A program made the position numbers and the translations under genes. 64,000 nucleotides of DNA from a virus, in the IMG/VR virus record IMGVR_UViG_3300029258_001212, positions 62,001-126,000 of that record. The stretch is one strand, 5' to 3'. The notes beneath the pieces were generated by a model. It worked only from the letters and a program-made list of their open reading frames with translations. It was not told where the DNA came from and ran no database searches. Below, piece by piece: positions 33,657 through 41,528 of the stretch. How positions within the stretch are numbered: position 1 is the first letter of the stretch; each line of letters begins with the position of its first letter.

Positions 33657-34732
33657 GCGGAGCAACGATTGTCGTCATTGACGAAAGCAGCCCCCGGAAC
33701 ATCCTGGGGACCTACGAGTGGGACAGGAGCGGCGGCGGAGTGCTGATTGCCCCGGCCGTGAGCGCCCTACCCAGCCCCGCAGAGCCCGGGGAGATCGTCT
33801 GGCTAAAGACCGACAACAAGCTGTACCGTCGAAACGACTTGGACACGGCTTGGGATGCACTGGAGTCGGCTGTCGCATTGCACGGAAGCACCCATGAGGA
33901 AGGGGGTGCCGACGAAATCAACGTGGCCGGGCTCTCCGGTGTCCTGGCCGACGACCAGCCTGCCCAAACTCACGCCCTTGGCGGCTCGAAGCACAGCGCA
34001 GACACCTTGGCCAACCTGAACAGCAAGGTGTCTGACGCCACCCTGGACGACGCAAGTGACCCACGCGACCCGAACGCACATGCGGTAACCCATGAGAACG
34101 GCGGCTCTGATGAAATCAACGTCGCCGGGTTGTCCGGGACACTGGCCGACCCGCAGACACCATCGGGCCACGGCTCGACCCACCAGGATGGCGGCTCGGA
34201 TGAAATCAGCGTGGCCGGCCTGTCCGGTGTGCTCGCAGACGGACAGGACGCAGCACAGATCCAAGGCCGGGATGTGGCAGCCACGGCACCATCGGCAGAC
34301 CAGGTGCTCGCGTGGAGCGGCAGTCAGTGGGAGCCAGCGGACCAGCAGGGCGGCGTGTTCGGCACGGAGTTGGATTACGCCAACGATGACACGGTATCGC
34401 AGACCACCAGCACGTCATGGCAGCAGAAGCTACGGCTGTCGGTGACGGGCCTGCCTGCTGGGACATACCGGATCGCGTTCTACTACAACTGGCAGTACAG
34501 CGTGGCATTCCGTGACTTCCAGGGGCGTGTGCAACTGGACGACACCACGAACTTGTTCCTGCATCAGCAGGAGCCGAAGGATCCGGGCACCGATCAGGTC
34601 TACGTCGAGTCTGGGTTCATCCATGTGGCGCTGAACGGCGACCACGACATTGACATTGACTACCGCGCATCGCAGGCCGGCGATACGGCCTACATCGCGT
34701 TTGCTCGGTTGGAAATCTGGAGAGTCAGCTAA
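33653..34732 (+). CDS. Tail fibre protein with H-x-x-TH-x-x-GG repeats
   Basis: A 359-residue fibre. The centre has three copies of the HGSTHxxGGxDEIxVAGLSG repeat, each ending with xLADxQ, a histidine-rich trimer motif widespread in tail fibres. It is followed by QGRDVAATAPSADQVLAWSG, which is closely similar to a unit in the fibre at 16616. The C-terminal 130 residues form a beta-sandwich-like domain (AGTYRIAFYYNWQYS, DHDIDIDYRA). It overlaps the next gene at 34732. Confidence 0.7.
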   Translation: MSGATIVVIDESSPRNILGTYEWDRSGGGVLIAPAVSALPSPAEPGEIVWLKTDNKLYRRNDLDTAWDALESAVALHGSTHEEGGADEINVAGLSGVLADDQPAQTHALGGSKHSADTLANLNSKVSDATLDDASDPRDPNAHAVTHENGGSDEINVAGLSGTLADPQTPSGHGSTHQDGGSDEISVAGLSGVLADGQDAAQIQGRDVAATAPSADQVLAWSGSQWEPADQQGGVFGTELDYANDDTVSQTTSTSWQQKLRLSVTGLPAGTYRIAFYYNWQYSVAFRDFQGRVQLDDTTNLFLHQQEPKDPGTDQVYVESGFIHVALNGDHDIDIDYRASQAGDTAYIAFARLEIWRVS

Positions 34733-35757
34733 TGGCGGAGACCAAGTACAGCTACAGCGTCAGCGAAGACTTCCCGAACGGGAAGGTTGCGCCCGACCGG
34801 CTCACCCAGGAGATTCAGGCGAGCACCATCACGGTCGCCTTGGACTGCATCAACGTCAACGGTGACAACTGCGACGTTTGGTTCAAAGCAGAGCTTTCGG
34901 CCGGAGAGCATACGACGCTGGATGGCGTGGTGGCGGCCCACAGCGGTGAGCCGATCCCGAATCCAACGGCGCAACTCGACTCACAGAACCGCACAGTCAC
35001 AGTGAAGGAGCCACAGCACGATGGAGAGGCGCGTCTGATCGTGACGCACCTGTGGACCGACCCATGTACCTGGTATGGGGACAGCGAGCGGGTGGAAGGT
35101 GGAGATCTCACCGACTCCGGCGATGGGCTCACGTTCACCAGTGGCAAGGAGCATTGGATTGACCTGACACACGGGCGCGTGTTCCGTGAGGACCGTGTGA
35201 GCGCACCATATCTGGTCAAGGTCTACGTGGATGGCGTGGAGAAAGCCGAGCGTCCACCGTTCAAGGACGAGGGGGGCGACTACACGATCAACTACGAAGA
35301 CGGCACCGTGACGTTCGCGGAGTCGCAGGCAGGCAAGACGATCACGGCCGACTACAGCTACGAAAACGGTTCTACGTTCTACATGCAGCCGAACGAAGGC
35401 AAGAAGCTATGGATCGAGAAGTCGGAAGCGCAGTTCACCACCGACATTACGATGAACGATACCTTCCAGTACCAGCCGGCCGTGATCGGCGGCCCCACGG
35501 TTGGGCTTGGCCACATCTACAAGAAGTGGTTTGACTTGGTTCAGGAGGCAAACGGGGTGTATCCGATCACGCCAGCACTAGGCGGAGCAAAGCGGGGCCT
35601 GGAGCACGACGTGGTGAACATCCCATTCGACTTTGGCCCGGTGCGGGAGTTGATCGATGGGCAGGGCATCGAGATCCGCATTTGGCTGGAGGAGCACAAC
35701 GCCTTCGATGGTGAGGTGGTATCGGTCACATTCTACTGCATGGAATACGACAAGTGA
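34732..35757 (+). CDS. Fibre-associated protein with shared N-terminal anchor domain
   Basis: A 341-residue protein. Its first 70 residues (YSYSVSEDFPNGKVAPDRLT, CINVNGDNCDVWFKAELS) are homologous to the next gene's N-terminus. A central module has GGDYTINYEDGTVTF and TITADYSYENG, a degenerate member of the DDG beta module family. The C-terminal part contains a long beta domain ending VSVTFYCMEYDK. The shared N-terminus probably docks both proteins at the same virion site. Confidence 0.55.
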   Translation: MAETKYSYSVSEDFPNGKVAPDRLTQEIQASTITVALDCINVNGDNCDVWFKAELSAGEHTTLDGVVAAHSGEPIPNPTAQLDSQNRTVTVKEPQHDGEARLIVTHLWTDPCTWYGDSERVEGGDLTDSGDGLTFTSGKEHWIDLTHGRVFREDRVSAPYLVKVYVDGVEKAERPPFKDEGGDYTINYEDGTVTFAESQAGKTITADYSYENGSTFYMQPNEGKKLWIEKSEAQFTTDITMNDTFQYQPAVIGGPTVGLGHIYKKWFDLVQEANGVYPITPALGGAKRGLEHDVVNIPFDFGPVRELIDGQGIEIRIWLEEHNAFDGEVVSVTFYCMEYDK

Positions 35758-35768
35758 TTTTACCCGGG

Positions 35769-35784
35769 GCAACCGACTGGTTGC
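35769..35784 (+). other. Short intergenic hairpin
   Basis: GCAACC and GGTTGC flank a GACT loop, between the stop at 35757 and the ribosome site (GGAGG) of the gene at 35808. No T-run follows. Possibly an RNA processing or stability hairpin between the two paralogues. Confidence 0.35.
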
Positions 35785-35807
35785 TCGACGCTCTATGGAG
35801 GCTTCTC

Positions 35808-36413
35808 ATGAGCACCAGCTACGATTACAGCATCAGCGGCGACTTCCCGAACGGGCAAGTGAACCCGTCCGTTTTGTACGCAGAGATCAACGCCGAATCA
35901 GCTATCACGGTCCCATTGGAGGCGATCAACGTAAACGGCGACGTGTGCAGTGTCGTCTTCGAGGGTCCGTTGTCCCCCACAGAAAAAACCGCACTGGACG
36001 ACCTGGTTGCCAATCACACTGGTGAGGAAACCACGAGCGATGTGCAGTACGCCTATTCGGAAAACGAGCAGGGCACCACCGGGCAGACCTGGATGGAGAA
36101 GCTGGAGCTTCAGTCCGACCCGCTGGGTGGCGGCGAGTACCTGGTGACGTGGTACTGCGAGATCAAGCTCCTAAGCGGCACCCCGAACACGGGTGCCTTT
36201 GCCCAGTTCACCCTGAACGGCACAGAGCGCGGCGCCGACGTGAATGACCTGAATCAGTGGAAGGCGTTCAGTGGTTCGGCCATCGCCCCGTTCCCCGCCG
36301 GTGGTGAGCCGGTGCTGGCCATCAACTGGCGCCGCTTAGGTGGCTCTGATGAGGCCCTCATCAGGCGGGCGCGCTTGTCCATCAGTCCAGTCGAGAAAGG
36401 GAATGGCGAATAG
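35808..36413 (+). CDS. Fibre-associated protein, paralogue of the previous gene at its N-terminus
   Basis: A 201-residue protein starting at ATG 35808 with GGAGG 8 bases upstream. Residues 1-70 (YDYSISGDFPNGQVNPSVLY, INVNGDVCSVVFEGPLS, LDDLVANHTGEE) match the preceding gene closely; the C-terminal 130 residues are a distinct beta domain (YLVTWYCEIKLLSG, AFAQFTLNGTERG). It is the last gene before element copy 4. Confidence 0.55.
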   Translation: MSTSYDYSISGDFPNGQVNPSVLYAEINAESAITVPLEAINVNGDVCSVVFEGPLSPTEKTALDDLVANHTGEETTSDVQYAYSENEQGTTGQTWMEKLELQSDPLGGGEYLVTWYCEIKLLSGTPNTGAFAQFTLNGTERGADVNDLNQWKAFSGSAIAPFPAGGEPVLAINWRRLGGSDEALIRRARLSISPVEKGNGE

Positions 36414-36485
36414 GACACCCTCTTGACTCTTATTCCCCTACAAGGGGAGATAAGGTTAATTAAGAAGAAGCAATGAGCGTGCCAA
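36414..36485 (+). promoter_or_regulatory. Repeated block-boundary element, copy 4
   Basis: First copy of the CTCTTGACTC subclass. CTTAT-T-CCCCT pairs with AGGGG-AG-ATAAG with a T/AG bulge. GGTTAATTAAG, AAGAAGCA and GTGCCAA (36479-36485) follow. The ATG of the next gene (36473) lies inside the element, at AGCAATGAGC. It begins 1 base after the previous stop. Confidence 0.75.
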
Positions 36486-37012
36486 TCTCGGAAGACCAAC
36501 GGACCTGGGTGATCTTGAGCACCACCGAGACCTTCCTGGGAAGGGCCATCAGGTGGTTCACACGCGCGCCAAGGGGCGCGAGCCATGCCTCGGTGAGCTA
36601 CTACTCCGGCAAGCTGGGCCAGCGCCTGGTACTCGAGGCCAGCGCCTACGGATACCGGGTACTCCCTTGGGCGAAGTGGAAGAACATGGACCCCGGCAAG
36701 CGCGTGTGGGTGTACGCGGAGGCGCGCATCAGTCTCCTGAAGGGGCTCCAGCACGTGGCGGCCGAGCTCGGGCGCCCCTACGATTACAAGCTGATGCTCT
36801 GGCACGCCCTTCGGTTCTGGTTCAAGCGATGGCTCAAGAAGCCGTGGCGCAACCCAAGGCGGTGGGCGTGCCAGGAGGCGACAATCATCATGCTCCAGGC
36901 GTCTGGCGTGGGTGGATCTTTCCGCGTTGACCCCGAGGCCACAACACCTGAGCAGCTCCGCGTGTGGCTGTCCGGCTGCCCGGAGCTCGAGCAGATTGAG
37001 GTGCCCCTGTGA
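36473..37012 (+). CDS. YiiX/NlpC-P60-like permuted papain-fold hydrolase
   Basis: A 179-residue protein. A His in SHASVSYYSG (H38), an acidic residue in LVLEAS (E55) and a Cys in WACQEATIIM (C133) occur in the order His then Cys, which is the circularly permuted arrangement of YiiX/YebB-type NlpC/P60 enzymes. These hydrolyse amide, ester or thioester bonds; for a phage, peptidoglycan peptide or host-lipid targets are possible. It starts inside repeated element copy 4 and overlaps the next gene, a multi-pass membrane protein. Confidence 0.6.
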   Translation: MSVPISEDQRTWVILSTTETFLGRAIRWFTRAPRGASHASVSYYSGKLGQRLVLEASAYGYRVLPWAKWKNMDPGKRVWVYAEARISLLKGLQHVAAELGRPYDYKLMLWHALRFWFKRWLKKPWRNPRRWACQEATIIMLQASGVGGSFRVDPEATTPEQLRVWLSGCPELEQIEVPL

Positions 37013-38016
37013 CTTCCACCGTGATTCTCCTGGCGATGATCGGCACCATGTGGGGCATCATCGCCGGCTACCGCGCCTACTTCAATCGGCGCAAGCGGCG
37101 CCAGGTGGCCACGAACTCTGGCCGAGAGACCCAGGAGCTCCAGGCCATGGTGGACGCCTTCAAGGGTTCTCATGCAGTCTCCAGGGGCTGGATGATGGGC
37201 CTGATGGCAGCCGGCGTAGCTGTGGCAACGGCTCTGGGGGCGCTGTTCATCAGCCTGATGGCTGGTGAGCCGGGTGGCTCCACCAAGACGATGCCACAGC
37301 GTGCTTCTGGGATGAGCGCCGCCATGAACGCCATGCGGCCAGAGGCCATGGACGCCATGCGGCCACCAGAGCGGCGACACCGGCGCCGGATGCAGGTGGT
37401 GATCGTGATCACCGATGACGGGGTGGAACCCATCGACAACCCCATGGACCGCTGTGAGCCAGGCAAGGTGGTTCACGTCACCAAGGACGGCGTGAAGTGC
37501 CTCAAGCTCGGGTCCAAGGAGGCGAGAGCGGTGCTCGAGGAAGGCAACAAGCCGATCACGGACGTTGTGAAGCTCCGCGAGGACGTGATGCGCGTTGCCC
37601 CCATGCGGCCCCAGGTGATGCGCCAAGGTTTCGCGCCAGGCGTTGGGAACGTGGGCAAGGACGTAGCGAAGCGTAAGGGCAAGGGCGTCTGGCAGAAGTA
37701 CGCGGAGATTGTCTATTTCCTCACCACGTTCCTCGGGGTGGTGCTCAGATTCATCTGGGATCACAACCTCGAGCGCCGCCGGTGCCAGGCGGCCGGACTC
37801 GCCACAGAGCGGTTCAACTTCATGAACCTGGTGGTGGGCTTTTTCATCGGCGTGGCCGTTCATCTTCTCATGTCCAAGGCCATGGGCGTGGGCTATGAAA
37901 CGGCCACCTTTCAAAACGTGCTCCTCGCATCGTACAATGGGTTCCTGTGGCCGAGCATTCTCAAGGACGTGAGCGAGTTCCGCGGGTTGCGGAAGTCCGA
38001 TGGCGCGGTGGCATGA
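37009..38016 (+). CDS. Multi-pass membrane protein
   Basis: A 335-residue protein beginning at GTG, overlapping the previous stop. It has four likely membrane segments: near residues 4-21 (VILLAMIGTMWGIIAGY), 62-85 (MGLMAAGVAVATALGALFI), about 233-250 (IVYFLTTFLGVVLRFI) and about 270-288 (FMNLVVGFFIGVAVHLLM). A methionine-rich loop has tandem MNAMRPEAMDAMRPPE units, followed by a cytosolic beta segment (MQVVIVITDDGVEPI). Function is unknown; host membrane remodelling or holin-like activity are possible because the neighbours look lysis- or envelope-related. Confidence 0.5.
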   Translation: MTSTVILLAMIGTMWGIIAGYRAYFNRRKRRQVATNSGRETQELQAMVDAFKGSHAVSRGWMMGLMAAGVAVATALGALFISLMAGEPGGSTKTMPQRASGMSAAMNAMRPEAMDAMRPPERRHRRRMQVVIVITDDGVEPIDNPMDRCEPGKVVHVTKDGVKCLKLGSKEARAVLEEGNKPITDVVKLREDVMRVAPMRPQVMRQGFAPGVGNVGKDVAKRKGKGVWQKYAEIVYFLTTFLGVVLRFIWDHNLERRRCQAAGLATERFNFMNLVVGFFIGVAVHLLMSKAMGVGYETATFQNVLLASYNGFLWPSILKDVSEFRGLRKSDGAVA

Positions 38017-38019
38017 ACC

Positions 38020-38580
38020 ATGAGCAGAGAGCTACCTGTCAACGTAGGAGTCATTGACCAGTTCCCCGTCTGGGAACCGGACGGCTCCGGGCAGAAGCAC
38101 AGCGGGCTCACCATCGGGGACTTCGCCGTCACCATCTTCCACGATGGGGTGGAGCAGACCGGCTACGTCTACGGGATCGCGGAGATCGATAACCTGGGCG
38201 AGTACCGAATCTCCTGGACGCCCAACGCCACCGGCTTCTGGTTGGTGGAGGTGCTCATCGACTACAACCTTCAGGTCTGGTACGAGGAGTACGATGTGGT
38301 GGACGCCTCGCAGAGCGAGATCTACCAGATGGTGGCTCGCGCCCTGGGCCTGGTCCACGAAAACATCTTCATCGACACCACCAGCTACGATGCGGATGGT
38401 CAGCTTGTAGCGGCCCGCGTGCGCCTCTTCGAGTCCAAGGCAGACGTGGAGCTCGCCACCGATGGCGGCCAGCCCCCGCCGGCCGGCACGGACCCAGAGC
38501 ACCTGGCGGAGTACACCATCGGGATCACCTGGGAAGGCACCAACCGGTACAAGGTGTTCAAACAGGTGCTCGAGCCATGA
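38020..38580 (+). CDS. Ig-like structural protein, unknown
   Basis: A 186-residue protein with a beta-sandwich-like N-terminus (FAVTIFHDGVEQTGYVYGIA, LGEYRISWTPNATGFWLVEV) and a C-terminal helical and beta tail (SEIYQMVARALGLVHENIFI). This layout, a chitin-like beta domain then a helix, is common in phage structural proteins attached to neck or tail. It overlaps the next gene by ATGA. Confidence 0.45.
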   Translation: MSRELPVNVGVIDQFPVWEPDGSGQKHSGLTIGDFAVTIFHDGVEQTGYVYGIAEIDNLGEYRISWTPNATGFWLVEVLIDYNLQVWYEEYDVVDASQSEIYQMVARALGLVHENIFIDTTSYDADGQLVAARVRLFESKADVELATDGGQPPPAGTDPEHLAEYTIGITWEGTNRYKVFKQVLEP

Positions 38581-38888
38581 TCGCCTTCATCGCCCAGACC
38601 GGTCTACTCGAGCTCCTCGCCGTGTGCGTGGTAGTCGGGATTTCCCTGTCCACCCTCGGGAAGATTTGGCCCCAGGCGGCCATCACCAGGGAGCAGTTCA
38701 CGGAGCTCGACACGGACGTGGAGGGGGTGAGCGAGCTCCAGGTGGAAATGGTGGAGGTGGAGCCGGAGACCATGCAGGTGCAGCTCGAGGACATTGGCGA
38801 GATCACCGTGGAGGTGGAAGTGCTCGACACCGAGACCGGCGTGGTGGTGAAGGACTCTGGTATTACCGTGAAAATGGAGTGTGACTGA
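38577..38888 (+). CDS. Small membrane-anchored acidic protein
   Basis: A 103-residue protein. Residues 6-27 (AQTGLLELLAVCVVVGISL) form a membrane segment; the rest is strongly acidic with E/V repeats (LQVEMVEVEPETMQVQLEDI, TVEVEVLDTETG). No family is recognised. It overlaps both neighbours. Confidence 0.45.
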   Translation: MIAFIAQTGLLELLAVCVVVGISLSTLGKIWPQAAITREQFTELDTDVEGVSELQVEMVEVEPETMQVQLEDIGEITVEVEVLDTETGVVVKDSGITVKMECD

Positions 38889-39301
38889 TGGCTGACTCCC
38901 CGTTCTTCCAGCCCGATTGCGTGTGCTCGGATGTGATCAACCTCTACAAGAACCGGGATCGCACCATCCGGTTCACCATCACCAATGACGATGTGGGTGA
39001 TATTACGGGCGCCTTGATCTGGTTCTCTGTGAAAAAAGAGGTGACCGACACCGACAGCGAGGCGGTGATCACCAAGAAGTCCGCTGGCATCACTGGTGGC
39101 GACGATTCCCAAGCCAAGGTGGTGGACGGCGTGGCCAGGATCATCGAAGTCTACATCCTGCCAGCGGACACCGTGGACCTGGACGCTGGCGGCTACGTGT
39201 CGGACGCAGTGATCCAGCTCCCCACCGGGCGGAAGCTCCAGCTCAAGGACCCCTTCCGGTTCAACGTCCAGCAACCGGCCACCCTCGCGGAGACCCCATG
39301 A
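38888..39301 (+). CDS. Ig/BppU-like structural protein
   Basis: A 137-residue protein beginning with ADSPFFQPDCVCSDVINLYK followed by NRDRTIRFTITNDDVGDITG. The motif N-R/G-D-x-x-x-F-x-x-T...D-I-T-G...W-F-x-V with a K-K-S segment is typical of small phage beta proteins of the BppU N-terminal/Ig type found in baseplates and fibres. It overlaps its neighbours at both ends. Confidence 0.5.
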   Translation: MADSPFFQPDCVCSDVINLYKNRDRTIRFTITNDDVGDITGALIWFSVKKEVTDTDSEAVITKKSAGITGGDDSQAKVVDGVARIIEVYILPADTVDLDAGGYVSDAVIQLPTGRKLQLKDPFRFNVQQPATLAETP

Positions 39302-39720
39302 GCCAGATCCTCACCGAAGCGGAGCTTGAGCTCGCCCTGGCGGCCCAACAGGCCCAGCTAGAGGCCAAGGTGGCCCTCGCGGACCATGAGGTGGCCTACC
39401 AGGGCACCAAGGCCGAGCTAGTGGACCGGGTGAAGGCTACTACTGAGGCGCGCCAGCACGCCCTGGCGGCCATCCTACAGGCCCGTGGGCTTGACCCCCG
39501 CGAGTGGACGATCAACGTCGCTACGCAGGAGGTGGAGCCCGCTGGGGCGCCGTCCACGGGGCTCCTGGGTGGCCTGGGCGAGGTGCTACTGGAACAGGGC
39601 CAGGATCGGCCCTTTCGACCCCTGAGCTCCGAGGAGGAGCTCGAGCGCGGGCGCGGTGGCGCGGTGGCAGCGGTGCGCCTCACGCGACCTGGAAACGGAG
39701 GCCACGATGACAGGGACTGA
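39298..39720 (+). CDS. Coiled-coil hypothetical protein
   Basis: A 140-residue protein. Residues 5-65 form an alanine- and glutamate-rich coiled coil (LTEAELELALAAQQAQLEAK), then ARGLDPREWTINVATQEV and a glycine- and arginine-rich tail. Its end overlaps the start of the spanin-like gene. Function unknown. Confidence 0.45.
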   Translation: MSQILTEAELELALAAQQAQLEAKVALADHEVAYQGTKAELVDRVKATTEARQHALAAILQARGLDPREWTINVATQEVEPAGAPSTGLLGGLGEVLLEQGQDRPFRPLSSEEELERGRGGAVAAVRLTRPGNGGHDDRD

Positions 39721-40210
39721 ACGGCGCGGGATCGCCTTGATCCTGGTGACCACGATGCTCACGATGGCCACCTTGGCGTGCGCCCCCCAGGTGCAGACGG
39801 CCAAGCGGGCGCCCATCTTCGAGAAAGCCCAGGAGCTATCCAAGCTCCCGGCCCGGGTGGAGAAGCCGGCCAAAAAGACCGGCACGGTGGTGGCTGTCCG
39901 CAAGGGTGACCAGGTGCCCTTCGATGGCATCCTACTCACCGAGGACCGGGCGAAAAAAGCGGCCCAGCTCCGAATTTCCTACGATGAGCTGTACGATATT
40001 GCGACGATCAACCGGCGCTTCACCGGTGTGGCTCTCCGGGCGGCAGATGAGCAGCTCGCGGCGGCCGACAAGGAGATCGCCAGGCTTCGCAAGGCCCAGG
40101 ACTCCTGGTGGAACCGGCACAAGCTCACTGTGGGCATCGTGATCGGCACCATCCTCACGCTCGGACTCGGGGGCCTCGCGGTGTGGGGCGCCAGCGAGCT
40201 CAAGAAGTAG
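39707..40210 (+). CDS. Putative unimolecular spanin (lipoprotein with C-terminal membrane segment)
   Basis: A 167-residue protein from ATG 39707. The N-terminus is a lipoprotein signal: charged ERRGIA, hydrophobic LILVTTMLTMATLA and a lipobox cysteine (C25) in TLAC-A. The C-terminus has a membrane segment (VGIVIGTILTLGLGGLAVWG, about 142-161) and ends with KK. Outer-membrane anchoring at one end and inner-membrane anchoring at the other is the defining layout of u-spanins such as T1 gp11, which fuse inner and outer membranes at lysis. The middle has a beta part and an alanine-rich helix (LAAADKEIARLRKAQ). A phage lipoprotein of another function cannot be excluded. Confidence 0.6.
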   Translation: MTGTERRGIALILVTTMLTMATLACAPQVQTAKRAPIFEKAQELSKLPARVEKPAKKTGTVVAVRKGDQVPFDGILLTEDRAKKAAQLRISYDELYDIATINRRFTGVALRAADEQLAAADKEIARLRKAQDSWWNRHKLTVGIVIGTILTLGLGGLAVWGASELKK

Positions 40211-40632
40211 CAGCCTTTCCCTTACTTTCCCTTATCCCTCTTGTGTCGGGTGCCCTGGTAGGGTAATTGTAGAAGCTCGGGTGGTAGCGGCTGCCCGACA
40301 GCGGACGCGGGGGCGGTTCCTGCGATGCCTCGGTGGTCAGTTCGGTTGCCATGGCCCTCCCCCATCCCCGCGCCCAAGCCGCGAGGTGGCTCGCTCCCCT
40401 GTGATGGCTGCAAGGCTGGGCCGGAGGGCAGCTCGAGAAACCGGCCCCGGCGGAGGCATTGAATCCGCCGCTTTTCGCCCAGGAGGAGACGGTGTTGACA
40501 GTCAGATCTGGCCAAAGTACCCTGTCCGCAAAGCTGTGTTTCGTCACGGCTCCCTCGGACTGGTCGGGCAGCCCCCCAACACCCCCCCTGGCCAGTCCTT
40601 TTTTTGTCCAGCGACACGATTGGAGGTACGTG
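40211..40632 (+). other. Non-coding region with promoter, 422 bp
   Basis: Between the spanin-like gene and the DUF5131 gene. The left end has a pyrimidine-rich stretch with two TTTCCCTTA direct repeats (about 40215-40235), and the right end a promoter and RBS. The rest reads open only in frames that would extend the downstream gene with low-complexity sequence, so no gene is called. Confidence 0.5.
40495..40523 (+). promoter_or_regulatory. Sigma70-like promoter for the DUF5131 gene
   Basis: TTGACA (40495-40500), 17-bp spacer, TACCCT (40518-40523). The -35 box is perfect and the -10 box retains TAxxxT. It lies about 110 bp before the ATG at 40633. Confidence 0.5.
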
Positions 40633-41379
40633 ATGGGTCGCTCTGCGATTGAGTGGACGGACTACTCATGGAGCCCTGTGACCGGGTGTTCGATGGTCTC
40701 CACGGGGTGCCGTAACTGCTACGCGAAACGGATGGCCGAGCAGTTCCAGCGGGACGGCAAGGCGCGCTACAGGTACGGGTTCAAGCCGACGATCCACCCG
40801 GATGTGCTCGAGGAGCCGCTGGGGTGGAAAACGAGTCGGCTCATCTTCGTGTGCAGCATGAGCGATCTGTTCCACGAGGACGTTCCTTTCGAGTTCTTGG
40901 AGCGCGTGTTCGCCATCATGCGGCGGACCCCGCGGCACACCTACCAGGTGCTCACGAAGCGAGCGGAGCGGATGCGCGAGCTCGGCAACAAGATCGGCTG
41001 GCCGAGCAACATCTGGGCTGGCGTGACCGTGGAGCATCCCCGGTACGTGAAGCGGCGCATCCCCGAGCTCCTTGACACCGAGGCGCGGCTCCGATTCGTC
41101 TCCTTTGAGCCCCTGGTGGCCGAAATCGGCCCGTTCGATTTCACGGGCATCGACTGGGTGATCGTGGGTGGTGAACGGGGGAGCCGGGTGCGCCCCATGG
41201 ACGAGGCATGGGCCCTGGACCTACTACGCCAGGCCCGCGCGGCCGGCGTGCCGTTCTTTTTCAAGCAACGCGGCGATGCGGCTGGGATCATGGGCTACCG
41301 GGACCAGCTCCTCGGGGGCAAGAAAATCCAGGAGCTCCCCGAGCAAGCTGGCAACCAACCCAGCCTGTTTGACCTGTGA
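40633..41379 (+). CDS. Phage Gp37/Gp68 (DUF5131) family protein, radical-SAM-like
   Basis: A 248-residue protein from ATG 40633, with TGGAGGT upstream. The family signature is clear: AIEWTDYSWSPVTGCSMVSTG, CRNCYAKRMAEQF, then LIFVCSMSDLFHEDVPFEFL and TYQVLTKRAERM, later DWVIVGGERGSRVRPMDEAW and FFFKQRGD. Cysteines C19, C26 and C29 (C-x6-C-x2-C) could hold an iron-sulfur cluster. The family is widespread in phages but its substrate is not established. It has its own promoter and a strong terminator downstream. Confidence 0.85.
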   Translation: MGRSAIEWTDYSWSPVTGCSMVSTGCRNCYAKRMAEQFQRDGKARYRYGFKPTIHPDVLEEPLGWKTSRLIFVCSMSDLFHEDVPFEFLERVFAIMRRTPRHTYQVLTKRAERMRELGNKIGWPSNIWAGVTVEHPRYVKRRIPELLDTEARLRFVSFEPLVAEIGPFDFTGIDWVIVGGERGSRVRPMDEAWALDLLRQARAAGVPFFFKQRGDAAGIMGYRDQLLGGKKIQELPEQAGNQPSLFDL

Positions 41380-41479
41380 GCCCTTTGTCTGCTACGTTGA
41401 CGGGTGCGCGCCTGGAGGGGCGCTGGAAGGCTTGCCAGGCTCTCCGGTCTCCTCTGCGAGAAGCTCCCCGGCCAGGCAT

Positions 41480-41518
41480 GAATCCCCGTCTGCAATAGCA
41501 GCGGGGATTCGACTTTTT
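41480..41518 (+). terminator. Rho-independent terminator
   Basis: GAATCCCCG (41480-41488) pairs with CGGGGATTC (41502-41510), continued by CTGC-AATA-GCAG inside with one bulged T. It is followed by GACTTTTT. The T-run touches the Shine-Dalgarno sequence (GGAGG) of the methyltransferase gene at 41529. Confidence 0.85.
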
Positions 41519-41528
41519 GGAGGCCACG

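Noticed and set aside
36423-36456. TTGACT of the repeated element as a sigma70 -35 box
   Set aside because: The distances to TAAGGT (22 bp) and TTAATT (27 bp) are too long, and three copies lack TTGACT.
40459-40632. N-terminal extension of the DUF5131 protein
   Set aside because: The family starts at the A-I-E-W-T-D motif; a good ribosome site precedes ATG 40633, and the extension contains low-complexity sequence overlapping the promoter.
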